Assembly: GCA_036557785.1 (NCBI GenBank)
Contig: DATBGZ010000003.1
Span: 33,797-97,796, forward strand
Length of the DNA stretch: 64,000 nt
DNA from: DATBGZ01 sp036557785
GTDB taxonomy: Bacteria > Actinomycetota > Actinomycetes > Mycobacteriales > Micromonosporaceae
Direction: 5' to 3'
Part shown: positions 36,129 to 43,519 of the stretch, in pieces
Layout: each line of letters begins with the position of its first letter
Position numbering within the stretch: position 1 is the first letter of the stretch
The notes under the pieces: model-generated
The model's input: the letters and a program-made list of their open reading frames with translations, nothing else
Told to the model about the DNA's origin: nothing
The model's database searches: none
Position numbers and translations under genes: made by a program

Positions 36129-36581
36129 ATGGCCCGCCCAGACGACGAGTACCCCCCGCTCGACGTCACCTCGACCCTGCACCTGGGCTCCATCGACGAG
36201 AGCATCGAGGGCACGGAGGCGGCCGGGGACGATACCCTGCAGAGCCGGGTCGCGGGCAGCCTGCCCCCGGGCATGGCACTGCTCGTCGTTCGGCGTGGGC
36301 CCAATGCCGGCGCCCGGTTCCTGCTCGACCACGACGTGACCACGAGTGGGCGGCACCCGGACAGCGACATCTTCCTCGACGACGTGACCGTCTCGCGCCG
36401 GCACGCGGAGTTCCATCGGGGCCAGGCCGGCTTCACCGTGCGTGACGTGGGCAGTCTCAACGGGACGTACGTGAACCGCGAGCGGGTCGAGTCAGCCACC
36501 TTGCGCAACGGTGACGAGGTCCAGATCGGCAAGTTCCGCCTCGTCTTCATCGCCGGCCCACGACTGGGCGACGTGACCTGA
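36129..36581 (+). CDS. garA: FHA domain protein GarA (OdhI homologue)
   Basis: 150 residues. In mycobacteria and corynebacteria this protein binds and inhibits 2-oxoglutarate dehydrogenase and tunes glutamate metabolism, under control of Ser/Thr kinases that phosphorylate an N-terminal threonine motif. Here the N-terminus reads LDVTSTLHLGS (Thr14, Thr16) instead of the mycobacterial ETTSV. FHA core: FLLDHDVTTSGRHPDSDIFL, VSRRHAEFHR, and GSLNGTYVNRERV (about 60-135). The gene order gcvH-garA-ftsR supports the call. It starts 7 nt before the MerR gene's upstream region. Confidence 0.92.
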   Translation: MARPDDEYPPLDVTSTLHLGSIDESIEGTEAAGDDTLQSRVAGSLPPGMALLVVRRGPNAGARFLLDHDVTTSGRHPDSDIFLDDVTVSRRHAEFHRGQAGFTVRDVGSLNGTYVNRERVESATLRNGDEVQIGKFRLVFIAGPRLGDVT

Positions 36582-36588
36582 GCCGGCC

Positions 36589-37290
36589 ATGAGCGGGACC
36601 GCCGCGGCGCCGCAGGAAACCGCCGGTACTCCCGGCGTCCTGTTGGGCATCGGCGAAGTGCTCAACCTGTTGCGTCCCGAGTTCGCCGGCGTGACCATCT
36701 CCAAGCTGCGCTTCCTGGAGTCCGAGGGTCTGGTCGAGCCGCTCCGCACGCCAGCGGGGTACCGCAAGTACACCGCGGCGCACATCCAGCGGCTGCGGAT
36801 GGTGCTCGCCGCCCAACGCGACCGGTACCTGCCGTTGCGGGTGATCCGGGAGCAGTTGCTGGCGCAGGAGCGCGGCGAGCGGATCATGGCCGTGGCGGCG
36901 GCGTCGGCTGAGGGCGCGGAGGCACGGGTGACCCGTGAGGAGTTGGCGCAGCGCTGTGGCCTGAGCGACTCCGACCTCGCGGATCTCGAGCAGTACGGAC
37001 TGCTCGTGCCGGACCCGCACGGCTGCTTCGGGCCGGAGGCGCTCACCGTCGCTCGGGTCGCCGCGCGACTGGCCGCGTACGGTCTGGAGGGGCGTCACCT
37101 GCGGCCCTACCGCGCCACCGCCGACCGCGAGGTCGGGCTGCTGGCCCAACTGGTGCCGCCACTGTCCAAACAGGGCGGTCGGGATGGGCGGGCGCACGCG
37201 ATCGAGACGGTGCATGAACTCGCGGCGCTGTGTGCCCAACTGCACGGCGCGCTGGTCCGTCAGGGCCTGCGCTCGGCGGTCGAGGACTGA
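36589..37290 (+). CDS. ftsR: MerR-family regulator FtsR (Rv1828-like)
   Basis: 233 residues. An N-terminal winged MerR domain has GIGEVLNLLRPEFAGVTISK, then LRFLESEGLVEPLRTPAGYR, then YTAAHIQRLRMVLAAQRD. A second helical region from about 105 reads TREELAQRCGLSDSDLADLE. This is the Rv1828/FtsR layout; in Corynebacterium the protein activates ftsZ. It lacks the cysteines of metal-sensing MerR proteins. It lies 7 nt after garA, so the two are surely in one operon. Gene order matches M. tuberculosis Rv1826-Rv1830. Confidence 0.88.
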   Translation: MSGTAAAPQETAGTPGVLLGIGEVLNLLRPEFAGVTISKLRFLESEGLVEPLRTPAGYRKYTAAHIQRLRMVLAAQRDRYLPLRVIREQLLAQERGERIMAVAAASAEGAEARVTREELAQRCGLSDSDLADLEQYGLLVPDPHGCFGPEALTVARVAARLAAYGLEGRHLRPYRATADREVGLLAQLVPPLSKQGGRDGRAHAIETVHELAALCAQLHGALVRQGLRSAVED

Positions 37291-37498
37291 GCCCGTACGG
37301 TCAGATTGCCCGCCTCGCGGCCTGCGGCGGCGGTCGCTGCGCGCGTGTAACGTGCAAACAGGGCGTCCTTGCCGGCGCCGGGAGCATCGCAACGAGCGCG
37401 AGCGAGGAGCGCAGGCCCGGCACCGGAACAGGAAGGTCCGTGGGCGGCCCCGCCGGTTCGCGGGGCCGGACAGGGGCGGCAACGCGTGGGAGGCACGG

Positions 37499-37963
37499 GT
37501 GCGGGAGCTGAGCGTCGTCGGGGTCCGGGTCGAGCTGCCGAGCAACCAGCCGATCGTGCTGCTGCGCGAGGTGGACGGCGACCGGTACCTGCCCATCTGG
37601 ATCGGGGCGGTGGAGGCGACCGCCATCGCGTACGAGCAGCAAGGGGTCAAGCCCCTTCGCCCGCTCACTCACGACCTGCTGCGCGACATTCTCGCGGCGC
37701 TCAAGACGCCGCTGCAGGCGGTCGAGATCATGGAGATGAAGGAGAACATCTTCTACGCCGAGTTGATCCTCGGCGAGGGTGTGCGGGTCTCGGCACGCCC
37801 GAGTGACTCGATCGCGCTCGCGCTACGCGTCGGCGCGCCGATCCGGTGCGCGGAGCAGGTCCTCACCGAAGCGGGCATCCACATCCCCGACGAGCAGGAG
37901 GACGAGGTCGAGAAGTTCCGGGAGTTCCTGGAGCAGGTCCGCCCCGAGGACTTCGCCGGCTGA
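37499..37963 (+). CDS. Bifunctional nuclease family (BFN, DUF151) protein
   Basis: 154 residues. DUF151 domain with VRELSVVGVRVELPSNQPIV, then LPIWIGAVEATAIA, then RPLTHDLLRDILAAL, then RPSDSIALALRVGAPI. Plant members are DNase/RNase; the bacterial role is untested. The short UVR-like helical end EQEDEVEKFREFLEQV is also typical. The GTG at 37499 has GGGAGG 5 nt upstream and removes a long unconserved extension. The 208 bases between the MerR gene and this one contain a purine-rich GAGCG repeat. A good terminator follows at 38004. Confidence 0.92.
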   Translation: MRELSVVGVRVELPSNQPIVLLREVDGDRYLPIWIGAVEATAIAYEQQGVKPLRPLTHDLLRDILAALKTPLQAVEIMEMKENIFYAELILGEGVRVSARPSDSIALALRVGAPIRCAEQVLTEAGIHIPDEQEDEVEKFREFLEQVRPEDFAG

Positions 37964-38003
37964 CCCTCACCCCGCCTCGCGCCCCAGATGCTCGAGGACG
38001 TTG

Positions 38004-38034
38004 GACCGTGGTTGATCTTCAGCCACGGTCGTTT
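38004..38034 (+). terminator. Intrinsic terminator after the BFN gene
   Basis: A perfect 8-bp stem GACCGTGG (38004-38011) / CCACGGTC (38023-38030) is followed by GTTTT, 40 nt after the BFN stop. It should end the gcvH-garA-ftsR-BFN transcript. Confidence 0.75.
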
Positions 38035-38170
38035 TGACGAGATCAACGAGCGGTCGGCGGTGACGAATCACGTTGCTGTGGTTTACTCGGCGTGTCGTCG
38101 CCGACGCCCTCGGAGAGCCATCGATACGGGGAGTAGGGTGACGTCACCATCACGCCGGGAGGTCGCCCTC

Positions 38171-38764
38171 ATGAACCAGTCCGAAGAGTACTCGGCACCG
38201 ATGCTGTTCGATCTTGACGGCGACGACGGGTCGGCCGCCGAGGGTGCAGGACTCGAGGACCTCGGTTATCGCGGCCCAGTGGCGGCCCAGGTCGCCGGCA
38301 TCACCTACCGGCAGTTGGATTACTGGGCGCGCACTGACCTCGTGGTGCCCAGTGTGCGGGACGCCTCGGGCTCCGGCACGCAACGGCTGTACTCGTTCCG
38401 GGACATCGTGGTGCTCAAGGTCGTCAAGCGGCTGCTCGACGCCGGCGTCTCGCTCCCGAACATCCGCAAGGCGATCGAGACGCTGCGCCGCCGTGGCGAG
38501 CGCGACCTCGCGACGCTGACGCTGATCTCCGATGGCACCACGGTGTACGAGTGCCGGTCGGCAGAGGAGATTGTCGATCTGGTTCAGGGCGGGCAGGGCG
38601 TCTTCGCCATCGCGATCAGCAGCTCCTTCAAGGAGATCCGTGGCTCGCTCGCCGAGCTGCCGGTGACCACGGCCGAGCCCGCCCTCGCCGGGGAGCCGGA
38701 GCCGGAGCGCGGCGATGTCGTCGACGAGCTTGCCGCTCGCCGCCGGCGTCGCCTCGCCGGCTGA
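38171..38764 (+). CDS. MerR-family transcriptional regulator (Rv1830-like)
   Basis: 197 residues. MerR DNA-binding domain AGITYRQLDYWARTDLVVPS, followed by RLYSFRDIVVLKVVKRLLDAG and SLPNIRKAIETLRRRG. The C-terminal half ISDGTTVYECRSAEEIVDLVQGG is the effector-like part found in Rv1830 homologues. Its place after the BFN gene matches M. tuberculosis. The ATG at 38171 has GGGAGG 8 nt upstream. The preceding terminator at 38004 implies that it has its own promoter in 38035-38150. Confidence 0.9.
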   Translation: MNQSEEYSAPMLFDLDGDDGSAAEGAGLEDLGYRGPVAAQVAGITYRQLDYWARTDLVVPSVRDASGSGTQRLYSFRDIVVLKVVKRLLDAGVSLPNIRKAIETLRRRGERDLATLTLISDGTTVYECRSAEEIVDLVQGGQGVFAIAISSSFKEIRGSLAELPVTTAEPALAGEPEPERGDVVDELAARRRRRLAG

Positions 38765-38772
38765 CGCGTCGC

Positions 38773-38793
38773 GACCCGGTCTCATGCCGGGTC
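38773..38793. terminator. Hairpin between convergent genes
   Basis: GACCCGG (38773-38779) and CCGGGTC (38787-38793) form a perfect 7-bp stem with a 7-base loop, exactly in the 29-base gap between the MerR gene and the convergent small gene. It may be a bidirectional terminator. No T run. Confidence 0.55.
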
Positions 38794-39108
38794 TCATGCG
38801 GTGTCGTTGAACCACCCGAGAAACCGGACGTGGAACACGGCCGGCGCGATGTCGGGTCGCTCCTGGGTCGCCTCCGCGTAGTACCGCGCCAGCAGCAGGG
38901 CCAGGTGGAGCTTCGAACCACCGGATTCGGCGCGCAGCAGGGCCCGGCGGCGCCGGCACGGCCATTCCTCGTCACAGGCAGCGCAGCGCCAGGTCGGCCG
39001 TGCCGGCTCATGGGCTTGCACGGCTGCCCACCGCATCACGTTCGCGGCGTCACGGTCGTTCGTGGCGCCGAGACCGTTCGCATCGTGGTTCAGGTCATCC
39101 GGTCGCAT
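38794..39108 (-). CDS. Small hypothetical protein with CxxC...PC zinc-ribbon-like motif
   Basis: 104 residues. The motif WRCAACDEEWPCRRRR (C-x2-C-x5-C) near residue 45 suggests a zinc knuckle. The C-terminal part SKLHLALLLARYYAEATQ, then FHVRFLGWFNDTA, is helical and aromatic. The ATG at 39108 has GGAGG 4 nt upstream, and this ribosome site follows the stop of the preceding gene, so the two are coupled. The neighbour carries the same CxxCxxx(Y/W)PC motif. Function unknown; pairing with a divergent XRE regulator suggests a regulatory module. Confidence 0.72.
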   Translation of the reverse strand: MRPDDLNHDANGLGATNDRDAANVMRWAAVQAHEPARPTWRCAACDEEWPCRRRRALLRAESGGSKLHLALLLARYYAEATQERPDIAPAVFHVRFLGWFNDTA

Positions 39109-39119
39109 GCATCCTCCGC

Positions 39120-39311
39120 TCAAGCGATCCGGTCGAGGTGGCGCAGCGCGCAGCGGCGCGGTGGGCACGGATAGCGCTGCCCGCAGTGGCGGCACCGGAG
39201 CCGAAGACCGAGCCACCACCAGTCCCGGCGGGGCAGGTGGGTCCGTAGCGTCCGATGCGCGTTTGCCGTGGCCCGGCTGGAGTCGCGAGCCCCATTGGCA
39301 GGACTGTCCAC
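39120..39311 (-). CDS. Small CxxC...PC zinc-ribbon-like protein
   Basis: 63 residues. A basic N-terminus is followed by WWWLGLRLRCRHCGQRYPCP (C-x2-C-x5-C) and a further Cys in PPRRCALRHL. It is a probable zinc-binding peptide related to the downstream 104-residue protein by the shared motif. The GTG start lies inside a TCCACAGTGG palindrome copy, and no ribosome site is evident. It is divergent from the XRE regulator gene. Confidence 0.65.
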   Translation of the reverse strand: MDSPANGARDSSRATANAHRTLRTHLPRRDWWWLGLRLRCRHCGQRYPCPPRRCALRHLDRIA

Positions 39312-39616
39312 AGTGGTCTCCCGTGAGTTGGTGGGCGTGGTGCGCTACCACCGTGGGTGACCGCTGCGTGCGGTCGTAATAAGCACTGCCTATAGGTTGT
39401 GCCGATGAGTTGGTGCACAGCAAGGTGATCGGCCCAGCTAGGCACGAAGGTCATGGCACACTCATCGACAGACACGCCGGTCTAAGGTGTGTTGATCCGC
39501 ACCGCCGTTGTGCGACGATTGTTCGAACAGATCTGGGCCGATGCGACGGCCGACGCGCCGGGCCGGGTCGCGGGTGACGGTGGCTGGCGGCAGGCTGACG
39601 AGACGTGGGAGGCGCC
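39312..39616. other. Intergenic region between the zinc-ribbon pair and the XRE regulator
   Basis: 305 bases without a gene, expected to hold promoters for both directions. An AT-rich island at 39377-39400 contains the dyad CCTATAGG (39389-39396), the most likely control site. A TCCACAGTGGT palindrome copy lies at 39307-39317. I cannot place -35/-10 boxes with confidence. Confidence 0.45.
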
Positions 39617-40975
39617 ATGGTGGTCAGGCAGCGGCGGGCACGGGACCAGGTGGACCCGGCCCTGTGGAAGCGCGCGGACATGCGGGCGGCGCTGGCGGCG
39701 CGGGACATCGGCGGGGTGTTCAAGCTGCTCCAGCGCACCGGTGTCTCGCAGCGGCACATCGCGGCGCTCACCGGCCAGTCACAGTCGGAGATATCCGAGA
39801 TCCTCGCTGGCCGCCAGGTCAGCTCGTACGACCTGCTGATCCGCATCGCCGACGGCCTCGGGGTTCCGCGCGGCAGCCTGGGTCTGGCCTACGACGACGC
39901 GACGGCCGCGCTGCTCGGCCTCTCCCGTGGCATCCCGAGGCGGGCGGCCGACGACGAGCCGGCCGACGACCGGGGGCAGTTGCTCGCCCGCCTCGCCGGG
40001 TTCAGCGCCGACCCGCTCACCTGGTCGCAGCCCGTCCAGGTCTCCTGGGCGCACCTGCCCGACCGCATCGGGCTCGACGACGTGTCGCGGCTCGTGGCGG
40101 GAACCGAACGGCTGCGGGCCGTGGACCGGGAGCACGGCGGTGGCGCCTGCCACGACGCCGCGGTGGCCCAACTGACCTGGGCCCAACAGCTCCTGCGGGC
40201 TCGCGGCGATGAACAGACCACCGGGGAACTGCACCGCGCGGTGGCGGACCTGCACACGCTGGCCGGCTGGACCGCCTTCGACCTCGGTGTGCTGGGCCCG
40301 GCCCGCCGTCACTTTGCCCGGGCGCTGGAGCACGCGCGCTTCATCGAGGAACCCTCGCTCGTTGCCAAGGTGCTCTACTGCCTGGGCCGGTTGCACCTGC
40401 ACCATGGCTGGGCCATGCAAGCGGTCCGGCTCTTCGCGCTCGGCCAGGTCTCCGCCCAGGAGTCCGGCCAGGGCCGGGCGGTGGCGATGCTGCACGCGAA
40501 CCTGGCCTGGGCCTACGCCGCGGTCGGTGACAGCCGCCAGGCGCTGGCCTGCATCGGGCGGGCCCGGGACGAGTTCGGTCGCAGCCAACATGAGGCCGTG
40601 CCGGTGTGGCTCGACTTCTTCGACGGGGCCGAGATCCAGGCCCTGCGCGGCACCGCGCTGGCCCACCTACCGGAGCCGACCACGGATCAACGGTCGGAGG
40701 CCATCGAGCGCTTCTCATACAGCACGGCACTGCGGGAGTTGCCCTTCGCCCGGGCCCGCGCGTTCGAGCTCAGCGCACTGGCATGGCTCCTGGTCGACAA
40801 CGGCGAGTTGGAGCACGGCCTGCGGGTGGGGCATGAAGCGATCGACGTGGCCGAGAAGATCCGCTCGCAACGGGTCGTCGACCGCCTGGGCCCGCTGCGG
40901 GCGAGCCTGGCCCGGCGCAAGTCCCATCCTGACGTCCGCGACCTCGCCGACCGCGTCGCCGCCCTGGGTCGCTGA
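39617..40975 (+). CDS. XRE-family regulator with TPR-like sensor region
   Basis: 452 residues. The helix-turn-helix (about 35-90) has LQRTGVSQRHIAALTGQSQS and EISEILAGRQVSSYDLLIRI. After a linker, residues 160-450 form repeated helical pairs such as FARALEHARFIEEPSLVAKV and AMLHANLAWAYAAVGDSRQA. These look like TPRs, as in peptide- or ligand-responsive actinobacterial XRE proteins. The ATG at 39617 has GGGAGG 5 nt upstream. The divergent small zinc-ribbon genes are its probable targets or partners. Confidence 0.87.
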   Translation: MVVRQRRARDQVDPALWKRADMRAALAARDIGGVFKLLQRTGVSQRHIAALTGQSQSEISEILAGRQVSSYDLLIRIADGLGVPRGSLGLAYDDATAALLGLSRGIPRRAADDEPADDRGQLLARLAGFSADPLTWSQPVQVSWAHLPDRIGLDDVSRLVAGTERLRAVDREHGGGACHDAAVAQLTWAQQLLRARGDEQTTGELHRAVADLHTLAGWTAFDLGVLGPARRHFARALEHARFIEEPSLVAKVLYCLGRLHLHHGWAMQAVRLFALGQVSAQESGQGRAVAMLHANLAWAYAAVGDSRQALACIGRARDEFGRSQHEAVPVWLDFFDGAEIQALRGTALAHLPEPTTDQRSEAIERFSYSTALRELPFARARAFELSALAWLLVDNGELEHGLRVGHEAIDVAEKIRSQRVVDRLGPLRASLARRKSHPDVRDLADRVAALGR

Positions 40976-40999
40976 CCCAGCGCGAGGTCGAACGCGGCG

Positions 41000-42049
41000 T
41001 CAGGGCGTCGCGGTCACCTCTGCGGAGCTTGCCCAGATGTTGATGCCGGCGTCGGTGGCATGCCGCTCGGCCTCGGCGAGCTCGTCGTCGGTGATGGCGA
41101 CGTTGTTCAGCGCGTCGAGGTTCTCATCGAGCTGGGCGACGCTGCTCGCGCCGATGACCAGGCTGGTCATCCGGGGGTCGCGTAGCGCCCACACGAGCGC
41201 GAACTGGGCGAGCGTCTGGCCCCGGCGCGACGCAACCTCGCGCAGCGCCCGCACCCTGGCGAGGTTCGCCTCGGTCAGCATGTCTGCGGACATGGCGCCG
41301 CCGGTCGCCACGCGGGAGTCGGCCGGAATGCCGTCCAAATAACGATCGCTGAGCAGACCCTGGGCGAGCGGGGAGAAGGCGATGCAGCCCGCGCCGACCT
41401 CGTCGAGGGCGTCGAGCAGGCCGTCGTGCTCGATCCACCGGTTGATCAGCGAGTAGGACGGTTGGTGGATCAGCAGCGGCGTGCCGAGGTCGCGCAGGAT
41501 CGTCGCCGCCTGCCGGGTCAGCGTCGACGAGTAGGAGGAGATCCCCACATACAGCGCCTTGCCCGACCGTACGGCCGTGTCCAGCGCGCCCATGGTCTCC
41601 TCCAGGGGCGTGTCGGGGTCGGGCCGGTGCGAGTAGAAGATGTCGACATAGTCCAGTCCCATGCGGCGCAGCGACTGGTCCAGCGATGCGATCAGATACT
41701 TGCGTGAGCCCCACTCGCCGTACGGTCCGGGCCACATGTCGTAGCCGGCCTTGGTCGAGATGATCAGCTCGTCCCGGTAGGGGCGCAGGTCATCGACGAG
41801 CACGCGGCCGAAGTTCTCCTCGGCGCTGCCGTAGGGCGGCCCGTAGTTGTTCGCCAGATCGAAATGGGTGACGCCGCGATCGAAGGCGCGGCGAACGATG
41901 GCCCGCTGTGTCTCGTAGGGTCGCGTGTGGCCGAAGTTGTGCCACAGCCCGAGCGAGATGGCGGGCAGCTTCAGTCCGCTGCGTCCGCACCGCCGGTACG
42001 GCATCGATTGATATCGTTGTGCGGAAGCCAGGAACGTCACGACGATCAT
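41000..42049 (-). CDS. Aldo/keto reductase (YghZ / L-glyceraldehyde 3-phosphate reductase-like)
   Basis: 349 residues. NADPH-dependent reductase of the AKR14-like group. Catalytic Tyr in DLANNYGPPYGSAEENFG and Lys in IISTKAGYDMWPGPYGEWGS; His in DIFYSHRPDPDTPLEE. Cofactor loop near the end: VIGASSVAQLDENLDAL. The YMWPGPYGEWGSRKYL-type segment is characteristic of YghZ and of potassium-channel beta-subunit-like members. The ATG at 42049 gives an N-terminal extension before MPYRRCGRSGLKLP; a start at 42004 is equally possible. It is convergent with the XRE gene. Confidence 0.9.
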   Translation of the reverse strand: MIVVTFLASAQRYQSMPYRRCGRSGLKLPAISLGLWHNFGHTRPYETQRAIVRRAFDRGVTHFDLANNYGPPYGSAEENFGRVLVDDLRPYRDELIISTKAGYDMWPGPYGEWGSRKYLIASLDQSLRRMGLDYVDIFYSHRPDPDTPLEETMGALDTAVRSGKALYVGISSYSSTLTRQAATILRDLGTPLLIHQPSYSLINRWIEHDGLLDALDEVGAGCIAFSPLAQGLLSDRYLDGIPADSRVATGGAMSADMLTEANLARVRALREVASRRGQTLAQFALVWALRDPRMTSLVIGASSVAQLDENLDALNNVAITDDELAEAERHATDAGINIWASSAEVTATP

Positions 42050-42281
42050 GCTAGCGCCTCGGTCGCGGCGGCTGGGGGCGTCGTAGCGACGTGCCGAGGC
42101 CGGCGCGGCCGACTTGGCAGGAGTGGGCGGCCGCGCGCCGCAGCGGAGCCTCAACCCCCATCCCTTCCTTCCGGTAGGGCTCCTCGTGAGAAAGTTCGGG
42201 CACAGTGTCGGATCCGGGGCGAGTCCTTCGTAGATGGGGTGAGGGGGCCGGAGTAGGCCGCCGGGACAAAGGAGTGATGGG

Positions 42282-42659
42282 ATGACGCGTTACTTGATCT
42301 CGTTCGACGATGGCGCGATGGATCACATCCCGGACGAGGAGATTCCGGCCGTGAGCAAGGCCGCCCACGCGGTCATTCAGGAGGCCGTGGATGCCGCAGT
42401 GTGGGTTTTCGGCGGCGGGCTGGAGCGCCAGCGGGCGAGCGTCGTGGCCAGCGACGGGATGGTCACCGACGGCCCGTACCCGGAGACCAAGGAGGTCATT
42501 GGCGGGCTCGCGGTGGTCGAGGTGCCCTCCCGCGAGGAGGCGCTGGCGTGGGCTGCCAAGATCGCCCTCGCGTGCCGCTGCGCACAAGAAGTACGGGAGC
42601 TCCTACCCGACCCCGAGCAGGACGCGATGCTCAGCCGGGCGAGGGCCGCGCGCCGGTGA
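42282..42659 (+). CDS. YciI / DGPFAETK-family protein
   Basis: 125 residues. Ferredoxin-like YCII fold. The diagnostic segment GMVTDGPYPETKEVIGGLAV corresponds to the DGPFAETKE signature. The rest, EEALAWAAKIALACRCAQEV, fits. In other actinobacteria such proteins are often encoded near ECF sigma factors; none is seen here. AAGGAG precedes the ATG. Function unknown; members may bind small molecules. An inverted repeat at 42694 may end its transcript. Confidence 0.87.
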   Translation: MTRYLISFDDGAMDHIPDEEIPAVSKAAHAVIQEAVDAAVWVFGGGLERQRASVVASDGMVTDGPYPETKEVIGGLAVVEVPSREEALAWAAKIALACRCAQEVRELLPDPEQDAMLSRARAARR

Positions 42660-43122
42660 GCTGGGCGGCGTTGGTGCCTCCCAGCTCCACTCCCGCAACA
42701 CAGCGATCTTGGTGGATGATCACTGTGTTGCGGTGGTGCGCAAGGAAAGCAACCGCGCCGCCCGGCTTGCAGGCGCGTTGCTCCGTGACTGGCAGGCGGC
42801 AGTTGCCGAGAGCAGTCAGGCGGCCGGTAGTCCCGGGCAGAGCGCAGCAGTAGACACGCCGAGGCGGGATTCCCGCGGCACGCCAGGCCCGTGACCGGCA
42901 CAGTCGGGTGATGTGAAGGTCCCCACAACACGTTTGCCTTGCTCTGGAAAGCAGTGCCGGCGATGTGCGGGTGTGACGTGGCTACCTGCATGCCGGCCCC
43001 TTTTACCGAGATGTCGACGTGAACCTCGTGATGGCGCAAACGCTCTCAACGCCCCGAGGAATGGCAGCCTCCTCGTCGCCGGATCGACATTGAGGACGCT
43101 ACCGGCACGAGGGCCTACGGGC
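42660..43122. other. Intergenic region with one strong inverted repeat
   Basis: About 460 bases between the YciI gene and the PadR promoter. No frame has a convincing start and composition; a short open stretch reading VDDHCVAVVRKESNRAARLA (about 42712-42770) is probably chance. The only structure I see is the 10-bp inverted repeat at 42694-42732. Confidence 0.5.
42694..42732. terminator. 10-bp perfect inverted repeat
   Basis: CGCAACACAG (42694-42703) and CTGTGTTGCG (42723-42732) pair perfectly around a 19-base loop that itself contains two GATC sites. It lies 35 nt after the YciI stop. It is either a terminator without a T run or a binding site. Confidence 0.5.
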
Positions 43123-43151
43123 TTGACACCTAGCGCTCCTATGCCTAGCGT
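43123..43151 (+). promoter_or_regulatory. Promoter of the padR operon
   Basis: TTGACA (43123-43128), a 17-base spacer, then TAGCGT (43146-43151). This is a consensus -35 with an actinobacterial-type -10, ending 8 nt before the ATG. The transcript should be nearly leaderless. Confidence 0.72.
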
Positions 43152-43161
43152 GACGAGGCAT
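43141..43161 (+). promoter_or_regulatory. Probable PadR autoregulatory operator
   Basis: Inverted repeat ATGCCT (43141-43146) / AGGCAT (43156-43161), 9-base spacer, covering the -10 box and the start codon. CCTAGCG is also directly repeated at 43129 and 43144. PadR proteins usually bind such dyads in their own promoter. Confidence 0.62.
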
Positions 43162-43519
43162 GGACGTGCGAGGGCATCTGGACCTGGTCCTGCTCGCCAC
43201 GCTGCAGCAGGTCGGGCCGGCGCACGGGTATGCGCTGATCGTCGCCCTGCGGGAGGCGTCGGGCGGGGCGTTCGAGCTGGCCGAGGGGACGATCTATCCG
43301 GCACTGCACAAGCTGGAGCGCGAGGGTCTCGTCGCGAGCGCCTGGAGCAGCGATGCCGCGCGGCGGCGGCGCGTCTACGAGCTGACGGCGGCCGGTGCCG
43401 CGTCGTTGGCGCAGAAACGTTCCGAGTGGACCCGGCTGGTCGACGCGGTCGCGGCCGTCCTGGCCAGTGCGCGCCACGGCCTGGCTACCAACCGTGGATG
43501 GGGATGGAGCGCGGCATGA
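43160..43519 (+). CDS. PadR-family transcriptional regulator
   Basis: 119 residues. PadR winged helix: LVLLATLQQVGPAHGYALIV, ELAEGTIYPALHKLEREGLV, and SDAARRRRVYELTAAGAASL. Only a short C-terminal helix follows, as in subfamily 2. Its stop overlaps the start of the next gene (ATGA), the common PadR plus HAAS/permease-prefix membrane protein arrangement. Likely represses itself through the dyad at 43141. Confidence 0.92.
   Translation: MDVRGHLDLVLLATLQQVGPAHGYALIVALREASGGAFELAEGTIYPALHKLEREGLVASAWSSDAARRRRVYELTAAGAASLAQKRSEWTRLVDAVAAVLASARHGLATNRGWGWSAA

Noticed and set aside
42816..43304. A minus-strand frame across the PadR promoter region
   Set aside because: Pro/Arg/Ala-rich with no family pattern; it overlaps a clear promoter, dyad and the padR gene on the plus strand.
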